DNA of 64,000 nt from Primulina eburnea (Eukaryota; Streptophyta; Magnoliopsida; Lamiales; Gesneriaceae), in the NCBI RefSeq assembly GCF_022965805.1, contig NW_027331314.1, positions 104,289 to 168,288 on the forward strand, read 5' to 3'. Below, piece after piece: positions 23,101-35,423 of the stretch. The notes under the pieces are model-generated. The model searched no databases. It had not been told where the DNA came from and saw only the letters and a program-made list of their open reading frames with translations. The number at the start of each line of letters is the position of its first letter. Positions within the stretch are counted from its first letter, which is position 1. Made by a program: the position numbers and the translations under genes.

Positions 23101-26100
23101 AGAAATGTCAATCCAAGTTCTTTTTAAGAAAAGCAGGTTAAAGTGTTCCAAAAATCCTATTGACAACTTCAGTTTATTCATCCGTTTAAGGATGACAAGT
23201 AGTAGAAAACAACAATTTTGTGGCAAGTTTAGCCCAGAAAATCTTTCAAAAGTAACTCAAGAATTTAACATCGCGACCAGAAACAAAAGTTCTAGGCATG
23301 CCATGCAACCTAACGACTTCTCTAAAGAACAAATCCGCAATGTTTGAAGCATCATCGGTTTTATGACAAGCTATAAAATGTGTCATCTAAGAGAATCTAT
23401 CCACAACAACAAAAATAGAATCCCTCCCCTTATTAGTCCTAGGCAACCACAAAATAAAGTCCATAGAAATGTCAATCCAAGTTCTTTTTAAGAATAACAC
23501 GCAAAAGTGTTCCCAAAGTTCTATTGACAACTCCAGTTTGTCCATCCGTTTGATCATGACAAGTAGTAGAAAACAACAATTTTGTGCCAAGTTTAGCCCA
23601 TAAAGTATTCCAAAAGTAACTCAAGAATTTAACATCGCGACCAGAATCAATAGTCCTAGGCATGCCACGCAACCTAGCGACTTCTCTAAAGAACAAATCC
23701 GCAATGTTTGAAGCATCATCGGTTTTATGACAAGCGATAAAATGTGCCATCTTATAGAATCTATCCACAACAACAAAAATAGAATCCCTGCCCTTCTTAG
23801 TACTAGGAAACCACAAAATAAAGTCCACAGAAATGTCAATCCAAGTTCTTTTTAAGAAAAGCACGCAAAAGTGTTCCCAAAGTTCTATTGACAACCTTCA
23901 GATTGTTCATCCGTTTGAGGATGAAAAGTAGTAGAAAACAACAATTTTGTGCCAAGTTTAACCCATAAAGTCGTTTAAAAGTAACTCAAGAATTTAAGAC
24001 CGCGACCAGAATCAATACTCCTAGGCATGCCATGCAACCTAACGACTTCTCTAAAGAACAAATCCGCCATGTTTGAAGCATCATCGGTTTTATGACAAGC
24101 TATAAAATGTGCCATCTTAGAGAATCTATCCACTACAACAAAAATAGAATCCTTCCCCTTCTTAGAACTAAACAACCCCGAAATAAAGTCCATAGAAATG
24201 TCAATCCAAGTTCTTTTTAAGAAAAGCATGCAAAAGTGTTTCCAAAGTTCTATTGACAACTTCAGTTTGTCCATCCGTTTGAGCATGACAAGTAGTAGAA
24301 AACAACAATTTTGTACCAAGTTTAGCCCATAAAGTATTCCAAAAGTAACTCAAGAGTTTAACATCGCGACCAGAATCAATAGTCCTAGGCATGCCATGCA
24401 ACCTAGCGACTTCTCTAAAGAACAAACCCACAATATTTGAAGCATCATCGGTTTTATGACAACCTATAAAATGTGCCATCTTAGAGAATCTATCCACAAC
24501 CACAAAAATAGAATCCCTCCCTTCTTAGTCCAGGACAACCCCAAAATAAAGTCCATAGAAATGACAATCAAGTTCTTTTTAAGAATAACACGCAAAAGTG
24601 TTCCCAAAGTTCTATTGACAACTTCAGTTTGTCCATCCGTTTGAGCATGACAAGTAGTAGAAAACAACAATTTTTTGTCAAGTTTAGCCCATGAAGTCTT
24701 CCAAAAGTAACTCATGAATTTAACCTCGCGACCAGAAACAATTGTCCTAGGCATGCCATGCAACCTAACGACTTCTCTAAAAAAAAAACCGCAATGTTTG
24801 AAGCATCATCGGTTTTATGACAAGCTATAAAATGTGCCATCTTAGAGAATCTATCCACAACAACAAAAATAGAATCCCTCCCCTTATTAGTCCTAGGCAA
24901 CCACAAAATAAGGTCTATAGAAATGTCAATCCAAGTTCTTTTAAAGAATAACACGCAAAAGTGTTCCCAAGGTTCTATTGACAACTTCAGTTTGTCCATC
25001 CGTTTGAGGATGACAAGTAGTAGAAATCAACAATTTTGTGCCAAGTTTAGCCCATAAAGTATTCCAAAAGTAACTCAAGAATTTAACATCGTGACCAGAA
25101 TCAATAGTCCTAGGCATGCCATGCAACCTAGCGACTTCTCTAAAGAACAAATCCGCAATGTTTGAAGCATTATCGGTTTTATGACAAGATATAAAATGTG
25201 CTATCTTAGAGAATCTATCCACAACAACAAAAATAGAATCCCTCCCTTTCTTAGTCCTAGGCAACCCCAAAATAAAGTCCATAAAAATGTCAATCAAGGT
25301 TCTTTTTAAGAAAAGCACGCAAAAGTGTTCCCAAAGTACTATTGACAACTACAGTTTGTCCATCCGTTTGAGCATGACAAGTAGTAGAAAACAACAATTT
25401 TTTGTCAAGTTTAGCCCATAAAGTCTTCCGAAAGTAACTCATGAATGTAACATCGCGACCAGAAACAATAGTCCTAGGCATGCCATGCCACCTAACGACT
25501 TCTCTAAAGAACAAATCCGCAATGTTTGATGCATCATCGGTTTTATGACATGCTATAAAATGTGCCATACTAGAGAATCTATCCACAACAACAAAAATAG
25601 AATCCCTCCCCTTCTTAGTCCTAGGCAACCACAAAATAAAGTCCATAGAAATGTCAATCCAAGTTCTTTTTAAAAATAACACGAAAAAGTGTTCCCAAAG
25701 TTTTATTGACAACTACAGTTTGTCCATCCGTTGAGCATGACAAGTAGTAGAAAACAACAATTTTGTGCCAAGTTTAGCCCAGAAAATCTTTCAAAAGTAA
25801 CTCAAGAATTTAACATCGCGACCAGAAACAAAAGTTCTTGGCATGCCATGCAACCTAACAACTTCTCTAAAGAACAAATCCGCAATGTTTGAAGCATCAT
25901 CTGTTTTATGACAAGCTATAAAATGTGCCATCTTAGAGAATCTATCCACAACAACAAAAATAGAATCCCTCCCCTTCTTAGTCCTAGACAACCCCAAAAT
26001 AAAGTCCATAGAAATGTCAATCCAAGTTCTTTTTAAGAAAAGCAGGTTAAAGTGTTCCAAAATCCTATTGACAACTTCAGTTTATTCATCCGTTTAAGGA

Positions 26101-29100
26101 TGACAAGTAGTAGAAAACAACAATTTTGTGGCAAGTTTAGCCCAGAAAATCTTTCAAAAGTAACTCAAGAATTTAACATCGCGACCAGAAACAAAAGTTC
26201 TAGGCATGCCATGCAACCTAACGACTTCTCTAAAGAACAAATCCGCAATGTTTGAAGCATCATCGGTTTTATGACAAGCTATAAAATGTGTCATCTAAGA
26301 GAATCTATCCACAACAACAAAAATAGAATCCCTCCCCTTATTAGTCCTAGGCAACCACAAAATAAAGTCCATAGAAATGTCAATCCAAGTTCTTTTTAAG
26401 AATAACACGCAAAAGTGTTCCCAAAGTTCTATTGACAACTCCAGTTTGTCCATCCGTTTGATCATGACAAGTAGTAGAAAACAACAATTTTGTGCCAAGT
26501 TTAGCCCATAAAGTATTCCAAAAGTAACTCAAGAATTTAACATCGCGACCAGAATCAATAGTCCTAGGCATGCCACGCAACCTAGCGACTTCTCTAAAGA
26601 ACAAATCCGCAATGTTTGAAGCATCATCGGTTTTATGACAAGCGATAAAATGTGCCATCTTATAGAATCTATCCACAACAACAAAAATAGAATCCCTGCC
26701 CTTCTTAGTACTAGGAAACCACAAAATAAAGTCCACAGAAATGTCAATCCAAGTTCTTTTTAAGAAAAGCACGCAAAAGTGTTCCCAAAGTTCTATTGAC
26801 AACCTTCAGATTGTTCATCCGTTTGAGGATGAAAAGTAGTAGAAAACAACAATTTTGTGCCAAGTTTAACCCATAAAGTCGTTTAAAAGTAACTCAAGAA
26901 TTTAAGACCGCGACCAGAATCAATACTCCTAGGCATGCCATGCAACCTAACGACTTCTCTAAAGAACAAATCCGCCATGTTTGAAGCATCATCGGTTTTA
27001 TGACAAGCTATAAAATGTGCCATCTTAGAGAATCTATCCACTACAACAAAAATAGAATCCCTCCCCTTCTTAGAACTAAACAACCCCGAAATAAAGTCCA
27101 TAGAAATGTCAATCCAAGTTCTTTTTAAGAAAAGCATGCAAAAGTGTTTCCAAAGTTCTATTGACAACTTCAGTTTGTCCATCCGTTTGAGCATGACAAG
27201 TAGTATAAAACAACAATTTTGTACCAAGTTTAGCCCATAAAGTATTCCAAAAGTAACTCAAGAGTTTAACATCGCGACCAGAATCAATAGTCCTAGGCAT
27301 GCCATGCAACCTAGCGACTTCTCTAAAGAACAAACCCACAATATTTGAAGCATCATCGGTTTTATGACAACCTATAAAATGTGCCATCTTAGAGAATCTA
27401 TCCACAACCACAAAAATAGAATCCCTCCCTTTCTTAGTCCAGGACAACCCCAAAATAAAGTCCATAGAAATGACAATCAAAGTTCTTTTTAAGAAAACAC
27501 GCAAAAGTGTTCCCAAAGTTCTATTGACAACTTCAGTTTGTCCATCCGTTTGAGCATGACAAGTAGTAGAAAACAACAATTTTTTGTCAAGTTTAGCCCA
27601 TGAAGTCTTCCAAAAGTAACTCATGAATTTAACCTCGCGACCAGAAACAATTGTCCTAGGCATGCCATGCAACCTAACGACTTCTCTAAAAAAAAAACCG
27701 CAATGTTTGAAGCATCATCGGTTTTATGACAAGCTATAAAATGTGCCATCTTAGAGAATCTATCCACAACAACAAAAATAGAATCCCTCCCCTTATTAGT
27801 CCTAGGCAACCACAAAATAAGGTCTATAGAAATGTCAATCCAAGTTCTTTAAAGAATAACACGCAAAAGTGTTCTCAAGGTTCTATTGACAACTTCAGTT
27901 TGTCCATCCGTTTGAGGATGACAAGTAGTAGAAATCAACAATTTTGTGCCAAGTTTAGCCCATAAAGTATTCCAAAAGTAACTCAAGAGTTTAACATCGC
28001 GACCAGAATCAATAGTCCTAGGCATGCCATGCAACCTAGCGACTTCTCTAAAGAACAAATCCGCAATGTTTGAAGCATCATCGGTTTTATGACAAGCTAT
28101 AAAATGTGCTATCTTAGAGAATCTATCCACAACAACAAAAATAGAATCCCTCCCTTTCTTAGTCCTAGGCAACCCCAAAATAAAGTCCATAAAAATGTCA
28201 ATCAAGGTTCTTTTTAAGAAAAGCACGCAAAAGTGTTCCCAAAGTACTATTGACAACTACAGTTTGTCCATCCGTTTGAGCATGACAAGTAGTAGAAAAC
28301 AACAATTTTTTGTCAAGTTTAGCCCATAAAGTCTTCCGAAAGTAACTCATGAATTTAACATCGCGACCAGAAACAATTGTCCTAGGCATGCCATGCAACC
28401 TAACGACTTCTCTAAAGAATAAATCCGCAATGTTTGAAGCATCATCGGTTTTATGACTAGCTATAAAATGTGCCATCTTAGAGAATCTATCCACAATAAC
28501 AAAAATAGAATCCCTCCCCTTATTAGTCCTAGGCAACCACAAAATAAAGTCCATAGAAATGTCAATCCAAGTTCTTTTTAACAATAACACGCAAAAGTGT
28601 TCCCAAAGTTTTATTGACAACTACAGTTTGTCCATCCGTTTGATCATGACAAGTAGTAGAAAACAACAATTTTGTGCCAAGTTTAGCCCATAAAGTATTC
28701 CAAAAGTAACTCAAGAATTTAACATCGCGACCAGAATCAATAGTCCTAGGCATGCCATGCAACCTAGCGACTTCTCTAAAGAACAAATCCGCAATGTTTG
28801 AAGCATCATCGGTTTTATGACAAGATATAAAATGTGCCATCTTAGAGAATCTATCCACAACAACAAAAATAGAATCCCTCCCCTTCTTAGTCCTAGACAG
28901 CCCCAAAATAAAGTCCATAGAAATGTCAATCCAAGTTCTTTTTAAGAATAGCTCGCAAAAGTGTTCCCAAAGTTCTATTGACAACTTCAGTTTGTCCATC
29001 CATTTTAGCATGACAAGTAGTAGAAAACAACAATTTTGTGCCAAGTTTAGCCCATAAATTATTCCAAAAGTAACTCAAGAGTTTAACATTGCGAACAGAA

Positions 29101-30904
29101 TCAATAGTCCTAGGCATGCCATGCAACCTAGCGACTTCTCTAAAGAACAAACCCGCAATGTTTGAAGCATCATCGGTTTTATGACAAGCTATAAAATGTG
29201 CCATCTTAGAGAATCTATCCACAACCACAAAAATAGAATCCCTCCCCTTCTTAGTTCAGGACAACCCCAAAATAAAGTCCATAGAAATGACACTCCAAGT
29301 TCTTTTTAAGAATAACACGCAAAAGTGTTCCCAAAGTTCTATTGACAACTACTGTTTGTCCATCCGTTTGAGCATGACAAGTAGTAGAAAACAACAATTT
29401 TGTGCCAAGTTTAGCCCAGAAAATCTTTCAAAAGTAACTCAAGAATTTAACATCGCGACCAGAAACAAAAGTTCTAGGCATGCCATGCAACCTAACGGCT
29501 TCTCTAAAGAACAAATCCGCAATGTTTGAAGCATCATCGGTTTTATGACAAGCTATAAAATGTGCCATCTTAGAGAATCTATCCACAACAACAAAAATAG
29601 AATCCCTCCCCTTCTTAGTCATAGGCAACCCCAAAATAAAGTCCATAGAAATGTCAATCCAAGTTCTTTTTAAGAAAAGCAGGTTAAAGTGTTCCAAAAA
29701 TCCTATTGACAACTTCAGTTTATCCATCCGTTTAAGGATGACAAGTAGTAGAAAACAACAATTTTGTGGCAAGAATAGCACGCAAAAGTGTTCCCAAAGT
29801 CCTATTGGCAACTTCAGTTTGTCCATCCATTTTAGCATGACAAGTAGTTGAAAACAACAATTTTGTGCTAAGTTTAGCCCATAAAGTATTCCAAAAGTAA
29901 CTCAAGAGTTTAACATTGCGAACAGAATCAATAGTCCTAGGCATGCCATGCAACCTAGCGATTTCTCTAAAGAACAAACCCACAATGTTTGAAGCATCAT
30001 CGGTTTTATGACAAGCTATAAAATGTGCCATCTTAGAGAATCAATCCACAACCACAAAAATAGAATCCCTCCCCTTCTTAGTCTAGGACAACCCCAAAAT
30101 AAAGTCCATAGAAATGACAATCCAAGTTCTTTTTAAGAAAACACGCAAAAGTGTTCCCAAAGTTCTATTGACAACTTCAGTTTGTCCATCCGTTTGAGCA
30201 TGACAAGTAGTAGAAAACAATAATTTTTTGTCAAGTTTAGCCCATAAAGTCTTCCAAAAGTAACTCATGAATTTAACCTCGCGACCAGAAACAATTGTCC
30301 TAGGCATGCCATGCAACCTAACGACTTCTCTAAAGAAAAAATCCGCAATGTTTGAAGCATCATCGGTTTTATGACAAGCTATAAAATGTGCCATCTTAGA
30401 GAATCTATCCACAACAACAAAAATAGAATCCCTCCCCTTATTAGTCCTAGGCAACGACAAAATAAAGTCAATAGAAATGTCAATCCAAGTTCTTTTTAAG
30501 AATAACACGCAAAAGTGTTCCCAAAGTTTTATTGACAACTACAGTTTGTCCATCCGTTTAATCATGACAAGTAGTAGAAAACAACAATTTTGTGCCAAGT
30601 TTAGCCCATAAAGTATTCCAAAAGTAACTCAAGAATTTAACATCGTGACCAGAATCAATAGTCCTAGGCATGCCATGCAACCTAGCGACTTCTCTAAAGA
30701 ACAAATCCGCAATGTTTGAAGCATTATCGGTTTTATGACAAGATATAAAATGTGCCATCTTAGAGAATCTATCCACAACAACAAAAATAGAATCCCTCCC
30801 CTTCTTAGTCCTAGGCAACCCCAAAATAAAGTCTATAGAAATGTCAATCAAGGTTCTTTTTAAGAAAAGCACGCAAATGTGTTCCCAAAATCCTATTGAC
30901 AACT
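20169..30904 (-). repeat. Integrase-derived 364-bp satellite, second block (~29 monomers)
   Basis: The same monomer and orientation as the block at 4144-18299. Its left part (20542-~22100) matches 4143-~5700 at an offset of 16,400 bp, then 16,036 bp after loss of one monomer, so it is a paralogous copy of that block. At 29770/29771 the array is out of register: the landmark AGTAGTAGAA recurs after only ~99 bp (29744 and 29843), a truncated monomer fused to another. The block ends at CAACT (30900-30904), the target duplication of the CRM-like element, and continues at 46227. Confidence 0.97.
22471..28287 (-). repeat. Higher-order repeat: tandem 8-mer (~2,908 bp x 2)
   Basis: Eight consecutive monomers at 22471-25379 are repeated at 25380-28287. 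Variants recur at an offset of 2,908-2,909 bp: GATGCATCATCGG, the AAGCAGGTTAAAGTG variant near 23133 and 26042, and AAAAAAAACCGCAATG near 24780 and 27688. The copies differ at few positions, so this is one of the youngest duplications in the array. Confidence 0.88.
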
Positions 30905-31740
30905 TGATGCAAACGTGGTTGATCAAGCACCAAAGAAAGCATGGGAGTCGTTGGAGTTGCCCGAAGGACCTATAACGAGAGGACGTAACAAGAAGTTTAA
31001 AGAAGCACTTCAAGTACTCATGATGAACTACCAAAGAGGTTCTACAAACTTGGTGACCAAATTAGAGGAGGTTGGGAATCATGGGAATTATATTGTAGAG
31101 TTTTGGAATGTTATTCAAGTGGTCATGGTCGAAGCAGAACCGCACCCGCGCTCCAACAGGGAGTGCACCCGCGCTCCAAGATGAAATTCGCCGAAGCAGC
31201 ACCGCACCCGCGCTCAAAACAGGACCGCACCCGCGGTCTTGCTAGACTTTACCGCACCCGCGGTCCAGTCTGCAGCGCACCCGCAGTCCTTTGGCGCACT
31301 TCCGTGTCAAAGTTGCTAATTAGCTCATTTAAGCTTTTCACACTACTTTTCTTGTATTTTAATGATTATATAATGCATGTATTATTGTTGAACGGATCAT
31401 TATTGAAGATATATGAAATTGTATTGAGTTCTCTCAATCTTGCAAGGCTTGTGCTTTTTGTTTACTAAAAATCAAACTTATCAAAGATTTAATCTTTGTG
31501 GCGTTTGTCGATTGTTTCTCGCTCGAATTGTCATTGGCTTGTTCTTTGAAGGTTCGTTCTTGATTCAATTGTTTTATCGTTGATATTTGTTGCTAAGTTA
31601 AATAACTTAGAGGTGAATATCACAAATTTTTACTTGTTTCAAAAGATCGGGACAAAATAATCGTTCCTTGTTTGTTATTGAATTGAGGGTGCGATTTCTA
31701 TATTCGTGCTTGCCTTTCATTCGTACGAGGATTCTTATCA
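30905..31740 (+). repeat. 5' LTR of the CRM-like element
   Basis: An 836-bp LTR matching 36848-37396 plus 45918-46226. Its first ~280 bp carry a copy of the C-terminal pol reading frame (30915-31184), because the ORF runs into the 3' LTR. A GC-rich motif cluster follows, then TATA-like ATTATATAATG near 31366. The U5 end is AGGATTCTTATCA. Confidence 0.93.
31139..31288 (+). repeat. ACCGCACCCGCGGT motif cluster in the CRM-like 5' LTR
   Basis: Six copies of CGCACCCGCG(C/G)T, the best being ACCGCACCCGCGGTC. It lies 234-384 bp into the LTR and about 80 bp upstream of the TATA-like sequence. It overlaps the end of the C-terminal pol frame and is repeated in the 3' LTR at 37082-37255. Confidence 0.85.
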
Positions 31741-31742
31741 TT

Positions 31743-31754
31743 TGGTATCAGAGC
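31743..31754 (+). other. Primer-binding site (tRNA-iMet type)
   Basis: TGGTATCAGAGC begins two bases after the LTR end. It is the usual plant retrotransposon PBS complementary to the 3' end of initiator tRNA-Met, where minus-strand DNA synthesis starts. Confidence 0.92.
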
Positions 31755-31773
31755 TTTGGCTCATTGAATTCAA

Positions 31774-32240
31774 GTAAGTTATCTTTGTTGTTATTTTCAG
31801 ATCTGACTATCCTTTGTTCTGTTCTCAGATCTGTGGTATTTTTTTTTTCTATCGTCATATCTATCAAAAACAAAAACAAAAATTCATTCTGTTTCAGTTT
31901 TGTGTTATCCTTTGTTCTATTTTAAGATCTACGTTATTTCTATCATCCTTTTTCATTTGATAATCCAGAATCATCGAAAAAAAAAAAATATTTGTTTCAG
32001 TGTTATTCTATCGTTCTTGTTGTTGTGCAATCCAAGTGAGACAGTTGCAAGTGTTCACAAGTTGAATCTTGTTAGTTTGATAAAAATATATATATATATA
32101 TATAAAGATTGAGCACACCTTTGAAAGAATTATCAAATTTGAGTGAAAAAAAAATTTTGAGTGCGAGTGTTATTTCTTTGGAGTGATCGTGAGAATTTGG
32201 GTGAGGAAAATCTTTTATTTCTACTAACATTTTATTGCAG
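31774..32240 (+). other. Candidate intron in the CRM-like leader
   Basis: A consensus plant donor, CAA/GTAAGT at 31774, lies 20 nt after the PBS. A strong acceptor, CTACTAACATTTTATTGCAG/G, ends at 32240, 20 nt upstream of the gag ATG. The 467 nt between are U-rich, as plant introns are. An alternative acceptor TTATTTTCAG ends at 31800. This is inference from splice-site shape only. Confidence 0.4.
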
Positions 32241-32260
32241 GTACAAAATCTGAAATTAAA

Positions 32261-34498
32261 ATGGAGAGGGAAGTAGGAGAGAATTCGAACCAGGGGTTAT
32301 CTAAGGTTCAAATGGAGGCGTTATTTGGGCATTTTAGTAGAATGTTGAGGGCCGAATTGGATCCTTTATATGAGAGATTGGATAGGCTTGAAGTTAGTAC
32401 GAGTGAAAATAAATCTAAGCCTAAAGGTTTGGGTAGAGTGGATGAAGAAGAGGATGATTATGAGTTGGAAGGAGAAGAGGAGAGTCAAAACGAGAATTGG
32501 GGTAGAAGCGGAAGAGGTAGAGGATTTGGTAGGGGAAGAAAAGAAGCCTTACATGGTAGGTACGATGATGGGAATAAGGAAGATAATAACATAGGTAGCA
32601 TTAAGATGAAAATTCCGTCGTTCAATGGTAAGTCGGATCCAGAGGCTTATTTAGAATGGGAAAAGCGAGTTGAATTTGTGTTTGATTGTCACCATTATTC
32701 CGAACAAAAGAAGGTTAGGTTGGCCGTGGTTGAATTTGTTGATTATGCACTTATTTGGTGGGATCAATTAGTGACCACTAAGAGGAGATGCAATGAGAGG
32801 CCTATAGAAACTTGGGCGGAGATGAAAAGCGTAATGAGGAAAAGGTTTGTACCAAATCACTACTATAGAGAAATGTTTAAGAAGTTACAAACTTTGAGAC
32901 AAGGTGTGAAGAGTGTTGAGGACTACTATAAAGAATTGGAAGTAGTCATGATTAGAGCAAACATAGATGAGGATAGTGAGGCTACTATGGCTCGTTTTCT
33001 GTGTGGTTTGAACAGAGAAATTCAAGACCAAGTGGAGCTTAGACATTACTTGGACCTAGATGAAATGGTGCAGATGGCGATAAAAGTGGAGCAACAACTC
33101 AAGAGGAGAGGAGTTGGTCGTACCACACAAGCTGGGAATACATCAACACCTTGGCGTTCCAATGTTATTAAACGTGAAGAAAGCAAGGTAGTGGTCAAGC
33201 CCAAAGTTGACATTAAACAGGAGGCGCCTAAGCAGGGAATGCAAGGTAAACCTGAAACTCCTATTAATCGTTCTAGAGATATTAAATGTTTTAGGTGTCA
33301 AGGAGTTGGACATATTGCTAGCCAATGTCCCAATAAAAGGGTGATGGTGTTGAATAATTATGGGGAGTATGAATCTCATAGTGAGGGAGATGATGGAGAG
33401 GATGAAGATGAGATGCCTGCATTAGAGGATCCTGATGAGGGATATGAAGCAGTTGTGGGTGAGGCATTAGTGACTAGGCGTATCATGAGTGCCCAAGTCA
33501 AAGAAGAGGAGACGAATCAGAGGGAAAACTTGTTCCATACTAGATGTTTTGTCAGTGGCAAAGTTTGCAACATTATTATAGATGGAATAAGTTGTACCAA
33601 TGTTGCTAGTCTTGAAATGGTGGAAAAATTGAGCTTGCCTACTTTGAAACATCCCCAACCATATAGGCTACAGTGGTTGAATGATTGTGCCGAAGTGAAG
33701 GTGAACAAACAAGTTTTGGTTGCGTTTTCGATTGGGAAGTATATTGATGAGGTGTTGTATGATGTGGTGCCAATGCATGCTTGTCATATTTTGTTAGGGA
33801 GACCATGGCAATATGATAGGCAAGTGACACATGATGGGTTTAGAAATAAATATTCTTTTGTACTCAAGAAAGAACCCATTGTTTTACTTCCTTTGTCCCC
33901 AAAGCAAGTGTTGGAGGACCAATTGAAAAAGAAGAAAAGAGATGAGGCCGAAAGAAAGAGTGAATTAAAAAGTGAGATGGCCTTTGAAAAGAAAAATGAA
34001 ATGGCTAAAAACAAAAGTGATAAAAAAATCGAGATAGCCATACAAAAGAAAAATGAGGAAAAAGAAAATGAGAGGAAAGAGGCCAAAAAGAAAACATATA
34101 TGGCCCAAAAGAGTGAGTTGAAGCAATTGATGCACACACATGAACCACTTGTGTTGATTGTTTATAAGGATATCCTCCTTAACACAAGTGATATAGCCGG
34201 GTCCCTTCCGAGCATTGTAATTTCACTTTTGCAGGAATTTGAAGATGTATTTCCGGAGGAGCTACCTCAAGGATTACCACCATTGAGGGGGATTGAGCAC
34301 CAAATTGATTTGGTACCCGGAAGTGTATTGCCAAATCGTCCAGCTTACAGAAGCAATCCGGAGGAGACTAAGGAGCTACAACTACAGGTAAGTGAGTTGT
34401 TAGATAGGGGTTTTGTGCGTGAGTCCATGTCTCCTTGTGCTGTACCTGTTTTACTATTTCCTAAGAAAGATGGCTCATGGCGTATGTGTAGATTGTAG
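32261..34498 (+). pseudogene. CRM-like gag-protease-RT N-terminus (frameshifted polyprotein, part 1)
   Basis: First 745 codons of the gag-pol polyprotein from an ATG in good context after the leader. Domains: acidic/Arg-rich N-terminus (~50-100), gag capsid-like region (~113-290), a CX2CX4HX4C zinc knuckle (C343-C356), an aspartic protease region around D441, a Lys/Glu-rich coiled-coil-like linker (~550-630), then the RT start (~660-745). The protease motif reads DGIS where DGGS or DTG/DSG is expected. Relative to the family pattern WRMCVDCRA, two bases are missing at ~34484-34489, which sends the frame to TAG at 34496. Translation therefore ends at the start of RT. It would provide Gag and protease but no polymerase. 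Confidence 0.9.
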
Positions 34499-35423
34499 GG
34501 CAATCAATAATATAACCATCAAGTATAGGCATCCCATACCTAGACTAGATGATATGTTAGATGAATTGCATGGTGCTTTTATTTTTAGCAAGATTGACTT
34601 GAAAAGTGGTTATCACCAAATTAGAATGAGGGAAGGTGATGAGTGGAAAACGGCTTTTAAAACCAAGTATGGGTTATATGAGTGGATGGTCATGCCTTTT
34701 GGTTTAACTAACGCTCCTAGTACCTTTATGAGGTTGATGAATCATGTCTTGCGTGCTTACATAGGGAAATTTGTTGTGGTTTATTTTGATGATATTCTTG
34801 TGTATAGCAAAGATTTAGAAGAACATGTTGAGCATTTAAGACTTGTACTAATAACACTTAGGGATGAACATTTATATGCTAATCTTAAGAAATGTGATTT
34901 TTGTACAAGCAAACTTGTCTTCCTTGGTTTTGTGGTAAGTTCACAGGGGATACAAGTGGATGAGGACAAGGTAAGTGCTATTCGAGATTGGCCAACGCCT
35001 GCTAATGTTAGTCAAGTTCGAAGCTTTCATGGTCTTGCAAGCTTCTATAGGAGGTTTGTAAAAGATTTTAGCACATTGGCGGCACCGATGACAGCGGTGA
35101 TTAAGAAGCACGTTCCATTCCATTGGGGCGAGGAGCAAGAGAAGTCTTTTAATATTATTAAACAAAAATTAATAAATGCGCCTTTACTTGTTTTGCCTGA
35201 TTTTTCTAATACTTTTGAAATTGAATGTGATGCTTCAGGTGTAGGTATTGGTGGTGTTTTGATGCAAGGAGGACGACCAGTGGCGTACTTTAGTGAGAAA
35301 CTCAATGGAGCAGCGCTGAACTATCCAACGTATGACAAGGAGTTGTACGCGCTTGTGAGGACCTTGGAGGTGTGGCAACACTACTTGAGGCTTAAAGAGT
35401 TTGTGATTCACACGGATCATTAG
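34488..35423 (+). pseudogene. CRM-like RT-RNase H fragment (part 2)
   Basis: Continues the polyprotein in the +2-shifted frame after the two-base loss. It holds the RT core ([34 protein letters not shown]), catalytic YFDD at 34782-34793, and the RNase H start ([30 protein letters not shown]). It ends at TAG 35421-35423, where CAG (Gln of the usual HTDHQSLKHL motif) is expected: a single C-to-T nonsense change. No start codon of its own is likely to be used. Confidence 0.9.

Noticed and set aside
5981..30538. Dozens of minus-strand ORFs of 90-187 codons with integrase similarity, as real genes
   Set aside because: They are satellite monomers: the period is 3n+1, there are no complete domains or starts, and most have a mutated catalytic Asp. 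They recur at 364 bp and are fragments.
31103..31468. 121-codon ORF in the 5' LTR as a separate gene
   Set aside because: It is a frame within the LTR and its GC cluster, duplicated with changes in the 3' LTR, and part of the LTR-overlapping pol tail region.
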